IMG/VR virus record: IMGVR_UViG_3300025162_000083
Coordinates: 1-43,208 of that record
Reading direction: 5' to 3' (one strand)
Source of the DNA: a virus
DNA length: 43,208 nt
The notes beneath the pieces are model-generated. The model had not been told where the DNA came from. It ran no database searches and worked only from the letters and a program-made list of their open reading frames with translations. This document shows positions 23,888 through 33,016 of this stretch, piece by piece. Position numbers and translations under genes: made by a program. Position 1 is the stretch's first letter. Every line of letters starts with the position of its first letter.

Positions 23888-23942
23888 CCTGCGTAAGTGT
23901 AACGATGCCCAGCCTACTTAGCGACATAATAGCACCTCGTTT

Positions 23943-26195
23943 TTATGTTTTTTGTCCATCCGTCGCCAACCGCGCGGCCTCGGCCTCCGCCTGTTCACGC
24001 GGCAGATTGCCGTCGAATTCCAAGATGCCTGCCCGTTCATCGATCTCAACTTGCTGATCCTGGGGGTCTACCCCTGGAGAAACCTGACATTCCCGACATT
24101 TTGCCCCTGAAGCCTCCGCCGCGCTGTCAGGAATGTCAGGAATGTCGGGTTTTTGAGGGACCATGACCCCGGCTACGAGTTGGAGAATCTGCCTCGTGCG
24201 TCCTTCCAGCACCCTCCTGACCGTCAGAGTCTCCCTGCTGTCGTCTTTGACCAACAAGGCGCGTTCGTGCAACCGCTTCCGTAGCGTCTGGGCCGTGATC
24301 CCCAGACCATCGGCGCTGCTCGCCACCATCGCCTGTGCCGAACGATAGCTGGCCTCTGGGTCCAGATACACTGTGTCGCCTTCAACCCAGCCGACACGAT
24401 CCCCTTGGAACTGCCAGTCATTTTGCGCGTATGAGCCGTGGCCGACGGTCTTCAACCGCCAGCCCCATGCTTCCGGCATATCCTGGGGGCAGCCGCCATC
24501 CGGCCCGGCGATGTGGGCATGTCCGCTGGCAAGGGCGCTAAGCAGAAGTTCGATGAACCGCCGTGTTGGTTCACTGGCCTTGTGAAACGCTTCCTGTTTA
24601 GCGGCCACTCGGCCAAGGGCAAGCCAGCCACGGCGCCAAAGGGCGTCGGCCTGGGCTGCGTCCATCACTCCGGCCTCTTGGGCAAAATCGAGGAAGTATT
24701 TCAGGCCAATGGCGAGACTGGCAACAACGCCTGGCGTGCGTCGATGCAGACCCGAGATGGTCGCCTGCTGGCGAAGTTCACTGATTTGCGCCGGCAAGGT
24801 CGTCCGCACTTGGTCGTATCTCCCGGCAAGCCACTGGATAAAACCGGCCATCGCCACAGCGTAGAGGCCCGCCGCCGCGTCGGACTGGCAGGCCGTGAGC
24901 TTCGGCACGTCGATGTCGCCCTCGTTGATCTCGATGATGAACATCCGCGCCCGCAAGCTATGGCCACGGGGCACGTCCTCACCCGTCGAGACGATCATAC
25001 CGCGTGGGGGCTTGGGCGGGCGCAGTGAACCGTCAGGGCGCATCCGCTGGCGAGAGTTGTTGTTGCCTTGGTGACGTATGATCCGGTCGGCCTTCTGATG
25101 CCACCGCTGAACCTCGTGTGGCGGGCCGGCGGGGGCAAAGTCGTCGATCACCAAGATGGCGTCTTTGGCAGTGAACGCATAGCCTTCGAGCGCGTTCTCC
25201 GTGCTGTGCCAACTTGCCGGCAGATTCCTCCCGTCAAGGCCAAGTCCAAAATGCTGGTTCATAAGCGCGCCTTCCTCACTCTTAAAGACGCCGGTGGTTC
25301 CTTCCAAATGCAACGTGAAATCGCACTGACCCATCGCTGCGCGAAATGGACCGATGAACGTCGGAACTGAAACCACATCCGGAGCAAGGTCCAGCCGTCG
25401 CAGGGTTGCGGCGATGGAGTCCTTGAGCTTTTGGCCTTGTGACGGGTCAGGCAGTCGATACAAGGACAGGCCATCGCCGAGGTCCACAGTAACGTTCGCC
25501 AGCGTCCCGCCCTCACCGATGCCGCCGCCGTTGTGGAGGTAGACCCATTGGCCATCGACCTTTCGCCAGCCCATGTGCGTGTAGACGGTCAACTGCTTGC
25601 GTTCGCCACTAAGAATCTGGATCGCAACGCGGGCATGGTCCCTGACCGTGGAGCCGGCATACACGATTGCCTTGGAGCCAAGATGTTCGATGGCCCAATT
25701 CAGGCTTGCGAAAGATGACGCTGGTATGGTGAACCGCTGGACGCTCTCGCCGATCACCGCCTCGATCTCCAACGAGTTCTGTCTCTCGGCGCCGTCGTCG
25801 CGCAGCACGTCGGCGACGACGCGAGCGTCGAAGTTCGTCAGCGGTGTTAGAACATCCCCGCTTTCCGATCTCTTGATGCGGTAGAGGCCGTCCTTCGCCC
25901 GCACATAGGGAACAAATCCCTGTTCCGGCTGCCCCGTGTCGCCCTTTTCGCTTTGCGCGGCCGGCGGCGAGGCTATCGCAGCCGCAATGCGGTCCAGTTC
26001 CTCAGCCGCCTGCTTGCGATACTTGGCAATCCCTTTCTTCCCCTTGCACATCGCCGTGATGAACTTCGCACGTTGGTCTGCCCGGTTGATGTCGAACTTG
26101 TGCGTGTAGACCACCTTCTCGCCCAACTTGGCGGTGAGGATGGTCTGCCCTCGCATGGAAGATTTGTACTCAAATGTCAGTGCCGTATCACCCAT
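23943..26195 (-). CDS. DUF927-type replicative helicase-like ATPase
   Basis: A 750-residue protein of the phage DUF927 group. A degenerate P-loop HLEGTTGVFKSEEGAL lies near residue 297 (Phe replaces the usual final Gly before Lys-Ser). A Walker B-like AILVIDDFAP is near 350, followed by RGMIVSTGEDVPRGHSLRAR. These proteins sit next to primases in phages and are thought to unwind DNA at replication. The ATG at 26195 overlaps the primase stop by 8 bases. The C-terminal linker (about 680-720) contains PDIPDIPD and CRECQVSPG, encoded by a 21-bp inverted repeat. Confidence 0.75.
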   Translation of the reverse strand: MGDTALTFEYKSSMRGQTILTAKLGEKVVYTHKFDINRADQRAKFITAMCKGKKGIAKYRKQAAEELDRIAAAIASPPAAQSEKGDTGQPEQGFVPYVRAKDGLYRIKRSESGDVLTPLTNFDARVVADVLRDDGAERQNSLEIEAVIGESVQRFTIPASSFASLNWAIEHLGSKAIVYAGSTVRDHARVAIQILSGERKQLTVYTHMGWRKVDGQWVYLHNGGGIGEGGTLANVTVDLGDGLSLYRLPDPSQGQKLKDSIAATLRRLDLAPDVVSVPTFIGPFRAAMGQCDFTLHLEGTTGVFKSEEGALMNQHFGLGLDGRNLPASWHSTENALEGYAFTAKDAILVIDDFAPAGPPHEVQRWHQKADRIIRHQGNNNSRQRMRPDGSLRPPKPPRGMIVSTGEDVPRGHSLRARMFIIEINEGDIDVPKLTACQSDAAAGLYAVAMAGFIQWLAGRYDQVRTTLPAQISELRQQATISGLHRRTPGVVASLAIGLKYFLDFAQEAGVMDAAQADALWRRGWLALGRVAAKQEAFHKASEPTRRFIELLLSALASGHAHIAGPDGGCPQDMPEAWGWRLKTVGHGSYAQNDWQFQGDRVGWVEGDTVYLDPEASYRSAQAMVASSADGLGITAQTLRKRLHERALLVKDDSRETLTVRRVLEGRTRQILQLVAGVMVPQKPDIPDIPDSAAEASGAKCRECQVSPGVDPQDQQVEIDERAGILEFDGNLPREQAEAEAARLATDGQKT
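24080..24152. repeat. Inverted repeat inside the DUF927 gene
   Basis: Arms 24080-24100 and 24132-24152 pair at 20 of 21 positions (one wobble, one mismatch) around a 31-base loop. The arms are themselves made of a short tandem unit, GGAATGTCAGG / GGAATGTCGGG. A copy of one arm occurs at 20104-20124. In mRNA this would form a long hairpin just before the end of the helicase gene. Confidence 0.75.
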
Positions 26196-27078
26196 GATGC
26201 ACCCGCCTTCCGCTGGGCTGAATCCGTTCGCTACGAACCACCAGCCGTCGCGCGGGCGTGGCCTCGACAACGGCCATGATGTCGTTGCGCCCGGCTCCGG
26301 TGCGTTTCCAATCGCGGACATCCTTGATGCCGTCAGGAGGCGCGATCACCCGAATCGACGGGCAGTACGGCGCCAGCGCCACGGCCAGCGACTCCGCCCC
26401 GCGCTGGCCGGCCCCATGAGAGTCCACGTCGGAGACGATAACGACCTCACCGACCCTGCGGGCTCGCACCATGTCAACGAGTAGCCGCACTCCGCCAGAG
26501 CAACTTGGCCTGCCGACCGCATCGAAGCTCATGTCCAAGAGAGATGCTGTGTCCGTCGGGCCTTCAGCGATGAACAGCATCTCCGAGAAAATCAGGCCGT
26601 CCGGGACGAACAGCCCTTCCCGGCCACCTGTAACCGACCACTTGTGGCCGGTCCAAGAGCGCAACCTTATGCCGACAATCTGATGCCCGCGTTTCATGGG
26701 GAACGCCCAGGCATTGCTGTCGCTCGACCAGCCGACTTCCAACCGAGTCAGGCTGTCGGTGGATAGCCCCAGGCCCTTGGCAAATTCGCCCAACCTTGCG
26801 GGGTCTGCGGCGGCGGCGAAGTCTGCCGCCAGCCGGCCGCAATTCACGGACGGCATCTCCGGCTCGGCGAACACGATTCTTCGCACACGAGCCCTCGGCG
26901 GGAGATCCCGCTCTCTAAGCCGATGCAGCCAGCCGCCGTTCTTGGTCTTCTGGACAGCGCCATCGGAAACCCGCATACAGACACAGACCGAACCGTCGGG
27001 CGAAACGCCGCACCAACGGAACTTCTCGCACACCGGACACGGATTCCGCCGAGACACCCGAAGCATTTTCTCGGTCAT
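26188..27078 (-). CDS. TOPRIM primase
   Basis: A 296-residue DnaG-type primase. The N-terminal zinc motif is CPVC (residues 14-17) with C23 and CVC (32-34). The TOPRIM domain has LFIAEGPTDTASLLDM (catalytic Glu near 172) and VVIVSDVDSHGAGQRGAESL (acidic DxD near 217-219). It makes RNA primers for phage replication and would work with the DUF927 protein encoded next. Its ATG at 27078 overlaps the upstream stop as ATGA. Confidence 0.9.
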   Translation of the reverse strand: MTEKMLRVSRRNPCPVCEKFRWCGVSPDGSVCVCMRVSDGAVQKTKNGGWLHRLRERDLPPRARVRRIVFAEPEMPSVNCGRLAADFAAAADPARLGEFAKGLGLSTDSLTRLEVGWSSDSNAWAFPMKRGHQIVGIRLRSWTGHKWSVTGGREGLFVPDGLIFSEMLFIAEGPTDTASLLDMSFDAVGRPSCSGGVRLLVDMVRARRVGEVVIVSDVDSHGAGQRGAESLAVALAPYCPSIRVIAPPDGIKDVRDWKRTGAGRNDIMAVVEATPARRLVVRSERIQPSGRRVHHG

Positions 27079-27311
27079 GCCCGCACCTGATCGGCCTGGG
27101 CCGCCAGCTTAGCAACGTGGGCCTCAATGTCTTTGAGCCGCCACCGGATCGTCTTGGACGCGAGGGTCAGTGGCGCGGGGATGTTCCCCATGGCGCTCAT
27201 TCGCCAAACGCTTCGCGGATGAATCTTGAGCATCGCCGCCACGTCCTTGACGGTCAGCAGTTGGCAGGCTTGCCCGCAAGCACAAGCGGTGACGAGAGGT
27301 TTCTCAACCAT
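27075..27311 (-). CDS. Helix-turn-helix protein (excisionase/HTH_17-like)
   Basis: A 78-residue protein with LLTVKDVAAMLKIHPRSVWR at residues 18-37 and a wing-like ASKTIRWRLKDIEAHVAKL, the MerR/excisionase-type fold. It overlaps the neighbouring HTH gene by 8 bases and the primase by 4, so all are translated together. It may be an excisionase (Xis) or a replication regulator. Confidence 0.75.
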   Translation of the reverse strand: MVEKPLVTACACGQACQLLTVKDVAAMLKIHPRSVWRMSAMGNIPAPLTLASKTIRWRLKDIEAHVAKLAAQADQVRA

Positions 27312-27522
27312 GTGCCACCTCCTGGGCGTTCACCAAGATGTCGCTGGCGTCACGATGCCTAAGCAGCCAACTGGCCCTTTCCACATCCTCTGCGGTCCAA
27401 AGAAAGGCGCCGCCCGGCGTCTTGCCGGGTGGGGTGAGCCGGCCATCCCAGACGGCCCTTGCCAACCGGCTGGGATTGAGTCCCAACAATTTTGCAACTT
27501 CGCGTGTGCTTCGATATCCCAT
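27304..27522 (-). CDS. Small MerR-like DNA-binding protein
   Basis: A 72-residue protein beginning MGYRSTREVAKLLGLNPSRL followed by GGAFLWTAEDVERASWLL, a MerR-type helix-turn-helix and wing. The ATG at 27522 has AGGAG 8 bases upstream. It heads the replication block, directly downstream of an inverted repeat that could be an operator. A regulator or recombination directionality factor is likely. Confidence 0.7.
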   Translation of the reverse strand: MGYRSTREVAKLLGLNPSRLARAVWDGRLTPPGKTPGGAFLWTAEDVERASWLLRHRDASDILVNAQEVAHG

Positions 27523-27546
27523 TGCATTGCTCCTGATATTGCCGTT

Positions 27547-27564
27547 GCGGATTTACGCATCCGC
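27547..27564. promoter_or_regulatory. Inverted repeat, possible operator
   Basis: GCGGAT and ATCCGC separated by 6 bases, 25 bases before the start of the first replication gene, with a GTATAC palindrome beside it. The dyad spacing suits a dimeric repressor. No confident -35/-10 pair could be placed around it. Confidence 0.4.
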
Positions 27565-27680
27565 GTATACCAAGGGCCGGCGTATTCAGAGAATCTGCGA
27601 AACACGCCTAGGGACAATCTAGAAGTGGGGACACAACAAGAGGTTCGGCCACCAGAAGATTCCGGCAGCTTATTCAAACG

Positions 27681-28355
27681 TTAGTGAATATCTGAATGAG
27701 GATCGAAGGCTTCAACATCGTGGCGGCCGTCATCCTGTTTCTTCAGAAAGCCAGTAATCTGCGCTTGGCTGCACAGGCGGAGGTATTTTCGCATCGGATC
27801 TTTGCCGAAAACGGCTTCCATCGTTCGGCTCACGGTTGGCTGAGACCAACCCAAGGTCTTTACTAGCGACTCCTGAGACATTGGCTCCCAGTTGGGTTCG
27901 TCAGTGTCGCAGCGATGGTGGGCAACAAGGGCTGACGTCAAGAGCACTCGGTTGTTGGCTGCCGAGACCTTCGGCTTCTTGGTGCTGCCCTTCTTCTTCG
28001 CCGTATGCTTGACGGGGGGACGTAGCCCATTGGCCCGCTCCCGGTTCACCGCCCATCTGTCAAGCGTCTCCAGCGGAATCCGCACCCGTCCAATATCGTC
28101 TCGTTGGCCGCAGATTACGTAGGCTCGCGTGTCTGCGGGCTTGTCGCCGTAGATGAACTCCACGTCTTCGAGACAAGCGTCTCCACAGCCGGGGCATTCA
28201 ACTTCGTCGGCTGGCGCAGCTTCCTCCAATAGCCCGGTGCGCAGGGCTTCGTCGAAATCCTCTTTGGGCCAGGCGGCGATGTCTTCACGGCTGAAGACGG
28301 CTTCACCGTTGGCGTCAAGAGCCTTCAGGATCAGATTGAGTACACTTGGAGACAT
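27681..28355 (-). CDS. Zinc-ribbon / winged-helix protein, probable regulator
   Basis: A 224-residue protein with CPGCGDAC near residue 53 followed by a second Cys region, a Lys-rich linker (HTAKKKGSTKKPK), and a C-terminal helix-turn-helix-like MSQESLVKTLGWSQPTVSRT. The ATG at 28355 overlaps the end of the preceding gene by 41 bases; an ATG at 28406 is an alternative. It is the last gene of the defence-type operon and may regulate it or the replication genes. I do not recognise the family. Confidence 0.6.
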   Translation of the reverse strand: MSPSVLNLILKALDANGEAVFSREDIAAWPKEDFDEALRTGLLEEAAPADEVECPGCGDACLEDVEFIYGDKPADTRAYVICGQRDDIGRVRIPLETLDRWAVNRERANGLRPPVKHTAKKKGSTKKPKVSAANNRVLLTSALVAHHRCDTDEPNWEPMSQESLVKTLGWSQPTVSRTMEAVFGKDPMRKYLRLCSQAQITGFLKKQDDGRHDVEAFDPHSDIH

Positions 28356-29595
28356 CGATTTCCCATAGGCGGAGATACTTCCGGGCGATTTCCTCTTTCG
28401 GCTCATATTTCAGGCTGCACGAGTTGGGATACGAGACACGGGCGGTGATCGTCTGCTTGCCGCTGGGCGTGTCTGCCGCAAAGACGAAGTTGATTACCGC
28501 CTGCGTCACGTTGACAACATCGAGCGACAGCCTGGGGTCTTTGCCGTCCGGCTCTCCGGCGCCCTGGCCGGGAGTCCTGAATACCTGGTCCATCAAGTCG
28601 AATACGAGCCTCGGGTTCTTCCTTGTGTTGGCCTCCAAGGTGATGCGCCGGTTCTGTCGGTCGCCCATGAGAGACAGTCGCAACCCGCTGACACGAACAG
28701 CCTGTATCCCATCCGCCGGATCGAACTTGAACTCGCGCTTGGTCTTCAAGATGTTCAGTTCGTATTCGACACCGCGCTCCGGGGGAGTGCCCAGGTCTTC
28801 GGTCCCAAGCACGGCCCGGCCCCAAAGCGTCTGAAGTTCCGCCACCGTGTCCTTGTCGCCCTTCACGAAAATGTCGAGGGACCCCGTGGCATTGGAATGC
28901 ACGAAGATAACCTCGAAGACTGGCTTGAAATCGCGGGGGACGACACTAGTGTCGCCCCATTCTAGATTGACATCATCGTAATTGCGGACGTAGCCAAACC
29001 AGTAGAGCCTGTCGCCCCTCTCAAAATGACCGACCTCGCACCCAAAGCCGCGACCTTCCTTGTTCTGGTAGTACGATTGAAGATCGTCTTCAAGGCGTTT
29101 CCGACCTTCCTCCAGTTTCTTGGCGGCATCATCATCCTTGGACTTGGCGTGTTCAACCGCGGGCACTCCACTCCGCTTTCGCCAGCTCCTTCCCGGCAGC
29201 TTATCTGCCTTGTTGAACCGCCGCGCTACATCGAGTATCGATTTCTGGCCGGGCTCCGCTGGGTGGTCAAGAAACACGCGAAGAATCTTGTTGTGAAGAC
29301 CGCTGACGGCCTTCAATGCCTCGCCGAGATCGAACTTACGGAACTTTCCCTCATCGATCAGCGCACGAATACCGCCTTCCGTGGCCAGTTCGTTAACCTG
29401 CTGGAAATCTCGGTTGATCTGGCCATGCACTTCGTCGGGCGCCCTCCGGATCGCCTTGAACAGCGACTCTATCCCGTCTCTACCCATTCCCTCCCATTCA
29501 ACGCCCGGGTCCCAGCCGATTCTCACGAAGTACTCTTTGAGAATCCCACTCGCTGCAAGCGTCAGAAACTTCTTCAACTCATACTGACCAGCCAT
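28315..29595 (-). CDS. Unknown protein associated with the BREX-like operon
   Basis: A 426-residue soluble protein of unknown family. The N-terminal 170 residues are helical (MAGQYELKKFLTLAASGILK at the start). The rest is beta-rich, with RGDRLYWFGYVRNYDDVNLE and ITLEANTRKNPRLVFDLMDQ. No nuclease, ATPase or membrane motif is seen. GGAG lies 8 bases before the ATG at 29595. It follows the helicase after a 151-base gap, which is larger than the other gaps in the cluster, so it may have its own promoter. It could be a system-specific recognition or effector subunit (inference). Confidence 0.65.
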   Translation of the reverse strand: MAGQYELKKFLTLAASGILKEYFVRIGWDPGVEWEGMGRDGIESLFKAIRRAPDEVHGQINRDFQQVNELATEGGIRALIDEGKFRKFDLGEALKAVSGLHNKILRVFLDHPAEPGQKSILDVARRFNKADKLPGRSWRKRSGVPAVEHAKSKDDDAAKKLEEGRKRLEDDLQSYYQNKEGRGFGCEVGHFERGDRLYWFGYVRNYDDVNLEWGDTSVVPRDFKPVFEVIFVHSNATGSLDIFVKGDKDTVAELQTLWGRAVLGTEDLGTPPERGVEYELNILKTKREFKFDPADGIQAVRVSGLRLSLMGDRQNRRITLEANTRKNPRLVFDLMDQVFRTPGQGAGEPDGKDPRLSLDVVNVTQAVINFVFAADTPSGKQTITARVSYPNSCSLKYEPKEEIARKYLRLWEIDVSKCTQSDPEGS

Positions 29596-29746
29596 GATTT
29601 AGCTCCGGACTTCCAGGCCAAGAAATCACCGGCCACTTACACGGTAGTTCCAACTTCCATGCCGCTCAAATGATAGTCAGGTTGCTTCCAAACCGTGCTA
29701 CCCGCAGTTCCTGTCCCGGTAGTTGGCGTTCCGATAGTTGTGGTCG
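29596..29746. other. Gap between helicase and unknown gene, with Asn-codon-rich stretch
   Basis: No gene is seen. On the minus strand, from 29750 down to about 29701, one frame reads NNDHNYRNANYRDRNCG before a stop. The run of AAC/TAC codons is like the repeats of diversity-generating retroelements, but the stretch is only 17 codons and no reverse transcriptase is present. The ribosome binding site of the 426-residue gene is at its left end. Confidence 0.35.
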
Positions 29747-32566
29747 TTATTTGGCGATCACGGCCACGCCTGTCAGACGGCCTCGCACGGTTTGTGCCCC
29801 TGTCAGGCCGGTCCTGAACTGTGCTTCCGCATCGGCAATCGCATTCTCCACTCTCTGCCGAACGGAGGGTACGTCGGCGGGCGCGTGCTGATCCGACGAA
29901 GGCGCCCGCGCATCCGCCAGCGCATCAACGTCCTTCTTCGGGCTTCGGACTTGCCAGGAACCTTCGCTGCCGAATTGCACGGACTCGTATTTCCGGTGAC
30001 ACGTCCCATCCTCCATGCTCGCTTCCAGGACATATCGCACGGACAAGGATGCAGTGGCTTCGCCCGTTTTGAGGACAGTCACGTCGCCCGGCCAGGAGGC
30101 CCGCTGGAAATGAGCGACAACAGCATCCACCAGCGGATGTCCGATGCCCATGAAGTCGGCGCTCTTGCGCCTCATAGCGATATCGCGGCGGAAGCAGGCC
30201 GTATCGTACCGGGCTGCCACGTTGCGATAGCCCCGAAGCGCCTGCGGCGTCTCGATACGGTAGAAGTCGCCTTCGGGAATGAACGTGCCCCCAAGTCGCA
30301 GGATGCCCGTTTCCACAAACGTCTTGAGGTCTTGCAGCGTCAGTTCGCCCTGGAGCTTCCGGTAGTATTCCAGGTTGAAGGCCGTCAAGTCCTGGGCAAG
30401 CGATTGGAGGGCTTGGCTGGCCACAGCCGCAGTCTGCATCATCTGGGCAAGTTCTTCGGCGGTGCGCCGGTAGTCCCGGTCCAGGATCGCTTTTCGGTAA
30501 AGCTCCTGATAGTTGGGCGCAGAGCCAATAAACCCAAGGATTTCGCCACGGAAGTCCTCCGCCACCGAACCCGTCACCGGATCAACCTTGCCGATGGTAC
30601 GGGCAATGTCCAGGAGCTTCTCTTCCAGCAGGTCGTAAATCCGTTGCTCGATTGTGTCTTCCGCGATCAGGTTATAGACCTGCACCGTGTCCTGCTGGCC
30701 GTAGCGGTGAATGCGGCCGATGCGCTGCTCAACCGCCATCGGATTCCAGGGCAGGTCATAGTTGAAAAGCACGCGGCACACCTGAAGGTTGATGCCTTCG
30801 CCGCCTGCCGACGTGCTGACGAGAAACCTCGCCCCGTCCGGCTCCCAGAACCGCTCGACCGCCGCGATCTTGTCATCCAAGGGGCCGCCTTTGACAGTGG
30901 CAATGTTGTCCTGGCCATACAGCCTGGCTAGTTCCTCGCGCAGGAACTCCAACGTCTCGCGGTACTGCGTGAAGATCACGAACCGCTCGTCCGAGTTTCC
31001 GGCCCGGACCTGCTCGATCGCGCGGACCAGGGTGTCGAACTTGCGGTCGGTCCCGTCGGGCACGATCCGCAGCAACTCCCGGACGGTTTCCGACTCGTTG
31101 GGGATAGTCGTGTCGGCCATGATTACGTCGTCAGCATCCTCATCGCCGTCCAGTGCCCAGGCCGTGATTTCGCCGTTGACCTTCTTCACCAGACGTTGCT
31201 TCATCTGGGCGATGTAAGCGTCAGCTTCCGCCCAATGCGATTCCCTGGCGGGAACGCCGAGTATCTGCGAGGCCAATGCCCGCATCTCATCTTGAAGCTC
31301 GACAATCTTCCTGGGCAACGATTCGTCAGACGATCCCTGCCCCCGCTTGACCTCCACCGAAATCTGCTGGCGGATGAGCAGCACCAGCAGTCGCCGCCGC
31401 AACGCCTGTCGGATCGCTCGCGGGCTGCTGGACATGATCTTCTGGAATGCGGTCATTACGAAGCCGACCGCCCGCTGGCCGGAGGTGGTGCGGCCCTGGC
31501 CCACGCCCGCGACGCCGTAACCTTCGCGCAGGTACTCCGTCAAACGGTCATAAAAGGCTCGCTCCCGCGCCGCCAGTTGGAACCGTTCCGAGAATACCTG
31601 GCGTCGCATGAAGATGGGCGTGCCGTCCGCGTAGGTCACTTCGCGTTTGATCCGGCGGATCATGACGCGGTTTAGCAGGCCCCGGTGGTCCAACATCGCC
31701 TCCGGCGAGTCGAAAAGCTGGTCGTCCAGCAGTTGAATGAGCGACCAGAATTGAAACGCATCGCCTTGGTGCGGCGTCGCCGACAAGAACAGAAGGTCGC
31801 GTGTATGCCCGCGAATGGCCTCGGCCAACCGGAAGTTCTGTGTCGTATCGACCTTCTTGCCGTATCGTTTCCGGGTGAGGTGATGGGCCTCGTCGATGAC
31901 CACCAAATCCCAGTTCGGCCCGCCCAGGAGCCGCTCCATCCGTCTGGGCTGCTTGGCCGTGTCGATCGAAGCGATGACTCGATGGTGGGTTTCCCAGGCG
32001 ATGCCGCTGTCCAGGAAGTCGATGCCCAGGACATCGAAATGCAGGCGGAAGCACTCCCTCAACTCCCTTTGCCAGTTCTTCACAAGCCCTGCCGGGCAGA
32101 TGATAAGCACGCGCTGCGCCAGGTTGCGGGTGACGAGTTCGCGGATGACCATTCCCGTCTCAATGGTCTTGCCCAGGCCAACATCATCGGCAATGAGCAA
32201 TCGCCGTCTTTCGGCGGCAACAACGTCACGCGTCAGGAGAATCTGGTGCGGAAGGAGGTCCGTCCGGCTATTGGACAACTCCCCGCCGCTGTTGTGGAGT
32301 GGAAACTGCATCGCCAGTTGTTTCAGCAGGAAATCGGCTGGCCGATCATACGGGCCGGTGGCGAGCCGCTGCCACATGTCGGGCACAACAGCCAACCGGT
32401 CAGCCGGGAAGGTCACAAGCCGCCGGCCGCCAGCGTCGTCGAAGGCGACATCGACTTCCTGTCGCCCGCCGGAGGCGCGAACACGCACCACCTCGCCGCT
32501 GCCAAGGTCTTCCCTTTCGGCGACGCGGACCCACTGGCCCACCGAGATGTCGGGCAAAGCCGTCAT
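29747..32566 (-). CDS. SNF2/RapA-type helicase of the BREX-like system (BrxHII/DrmD-like)
   Basis: A 939-residue superfamily 2 translocase. Residues 104-140 hold LLPHQILLTRDVV and the P-loop DDVGLGKTIETG (128-139). DEAH is at 225-228 (VVIDEAHHL) and SATPH at 262-266. The second lobe has FVIFTQYRETLEFL, LVSTSAGGEGINLQ, and QRIGRIHRYGQ. This is the HepA/RapA group that includes BrxHII of BREX and DrmD of DISARM. The ATG at 32566 overlaps the preceding stop as ATGA. The C-terminal 250 residues are an added domain. It likely moves along or remodels invading DNA together with the methylase. Confidence 0.88.
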   Translation of the reverse strand: MTALPDISVGQWVRVAEREDLGSGEVVRVRASGGRQEVDVAFDDAGGRRLVTFPADRLAVVPDMWQRLATGPYDRPADFLLKQLAMQFPLHNSGGELSNSRTDLLPHQILLTRDVVAAERRRLLIADDVGLGKTIETGMVIRELVTRNLAQRVLIICPAGLVKNWQRELRECFRLHFDVLGIDFLDSGIAWETHHRVIASIDTAKQPRRMERLLGGPNWDLVVIDEAHHLTRKRYGKKVDTTQNFRLAEAIRGHTRDLLFLSATPHQGDAFQFWSLIQLLDDQLFDSPEAMLDHRGLLNRVMIRRIKREVTYADGTPIFMRRQVFSERFQLAARERAFYDRLTEYLREGYGVAGVGQGRTTSGQRAVGFVMTAFQKIMSSSPRAIRQALRRRLLVLLIRQQISVEVKRGQGSSDESLPRKIVELQDEMRALASQILGVPARESHWAEADAYIAQMKQRLVKKVNGEITAWALDGDEDADDVIMADTTIPNESETVRELLRIVPDGTDRKFDTLVRAIEQVRAGNSDERFVIFTQYRETLEFLREELARLYGQDNIATVKGGPLDDKIAAVERFWEPDGARFLVSTSAGGEGINLQVCRVLFNYDLPWNPMAVEQRIGRIHRYGQQDTVQVYNLIAEDTIEQRIYDLLEEKLLDIARTIGKVDPVTGSVAEDFRGEILGFIGSAPNYQELYRKAILDRDYRRTAEELAQMMQTAAVASQALQSLAQDLTAFNLEYYRKLQGELTLQDLKTFVETGILRLGGTFIPEGDFYRIETPQALRGYRNVAARYDTACFRRDIAMRRKSADFMGIGHPLVDAVVAHFQRASWPGDVTVLKTGEATASLSVRYVLEASMEDGTCHRKYESVQFGSEGSWQVRSPKKDVDALADARAPSSDQHAPADVPSVRQRVENAIADAEAQFRTGLTGAQTVRGRLTGVAVIAK

Positions 32567-33006
32567 TGGCTGCTTAGGTGGAACTCCATCGGATAGAAAG
32601 CGTTTCCGCTGGCGTCTTTTTCCTGTCGGGGATGGTTGAAGATCAGGTGAATGGGAAGCGAGGCGCCTCGGTAATTCACCATCAGGTCCGCGCCACGGAC
32701 GATCTCGCCACCGAAGACGACCTGGATGTCCAGAAGAAGCCGATTCCCAAGATCGCTGGCCGCCTTGTTCAATTGGGAACGAATCTCTATGGCGACCTCC
32801 CTGTCCCTGGGCTTGGCGGCGAACAAGACCTCCTCCAAACCTACGACCTGCCATCTAGAGAACCTGGGGAACGGCAAGCGACCTTCTTCGTCGATCTCCC
32901 GCAGGAAGTCCAGGATGCCGACGACGTTCTCTGGAGGCACAGGCACGAAGCCATTAGGCTTGTGCGGCTGCATATTCGACAATTCCATCAACTTGTATCC
33001 GGGCAT
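32563..33006 (-). CDS. Small unknown subunit in the BREX-like operon
   Basis: A 147-residue protein between the methylase and helicase genes. Its N-terminus is MPGYKLMELSNMQPHKPNGF, and a conserved-looking C-terminal half includes NRLLLDIQVVFGGEIVRGAD and SLPIHLIFNHPRQEK. GAGGTG lies 6 bases before the ATG at 33006, and the stop is coupled to the helicase start. Such tight packing suggests a dedicated partner of one of them. No known BREX small subunit (BrxA, BrxB, BrxF) is recognisable in it. Confidence 0.65.
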   Translation of the reverse strand: MPGYKLMELSNMQPHKPNGFVPVPPENVVGILDFLREIDEEGRLPFPRFSRWQVVGLEEVLFAAKPRDREVAIEIRSQLNKAASDLGNRLLLDIQVVFGGEIVRGADLMVNYRGASLPIHLIFNHPRQEKDASGNAFYPMEFHLSSQ

Positions 33007-33016
33007 GGCGTCACCT

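Noticed and set aside
29596-29746. Functional diversity-generating retroelement
   Set aside because: No reverse transcriptase with a YxDD motif and no matching second repeat was found on the circle.
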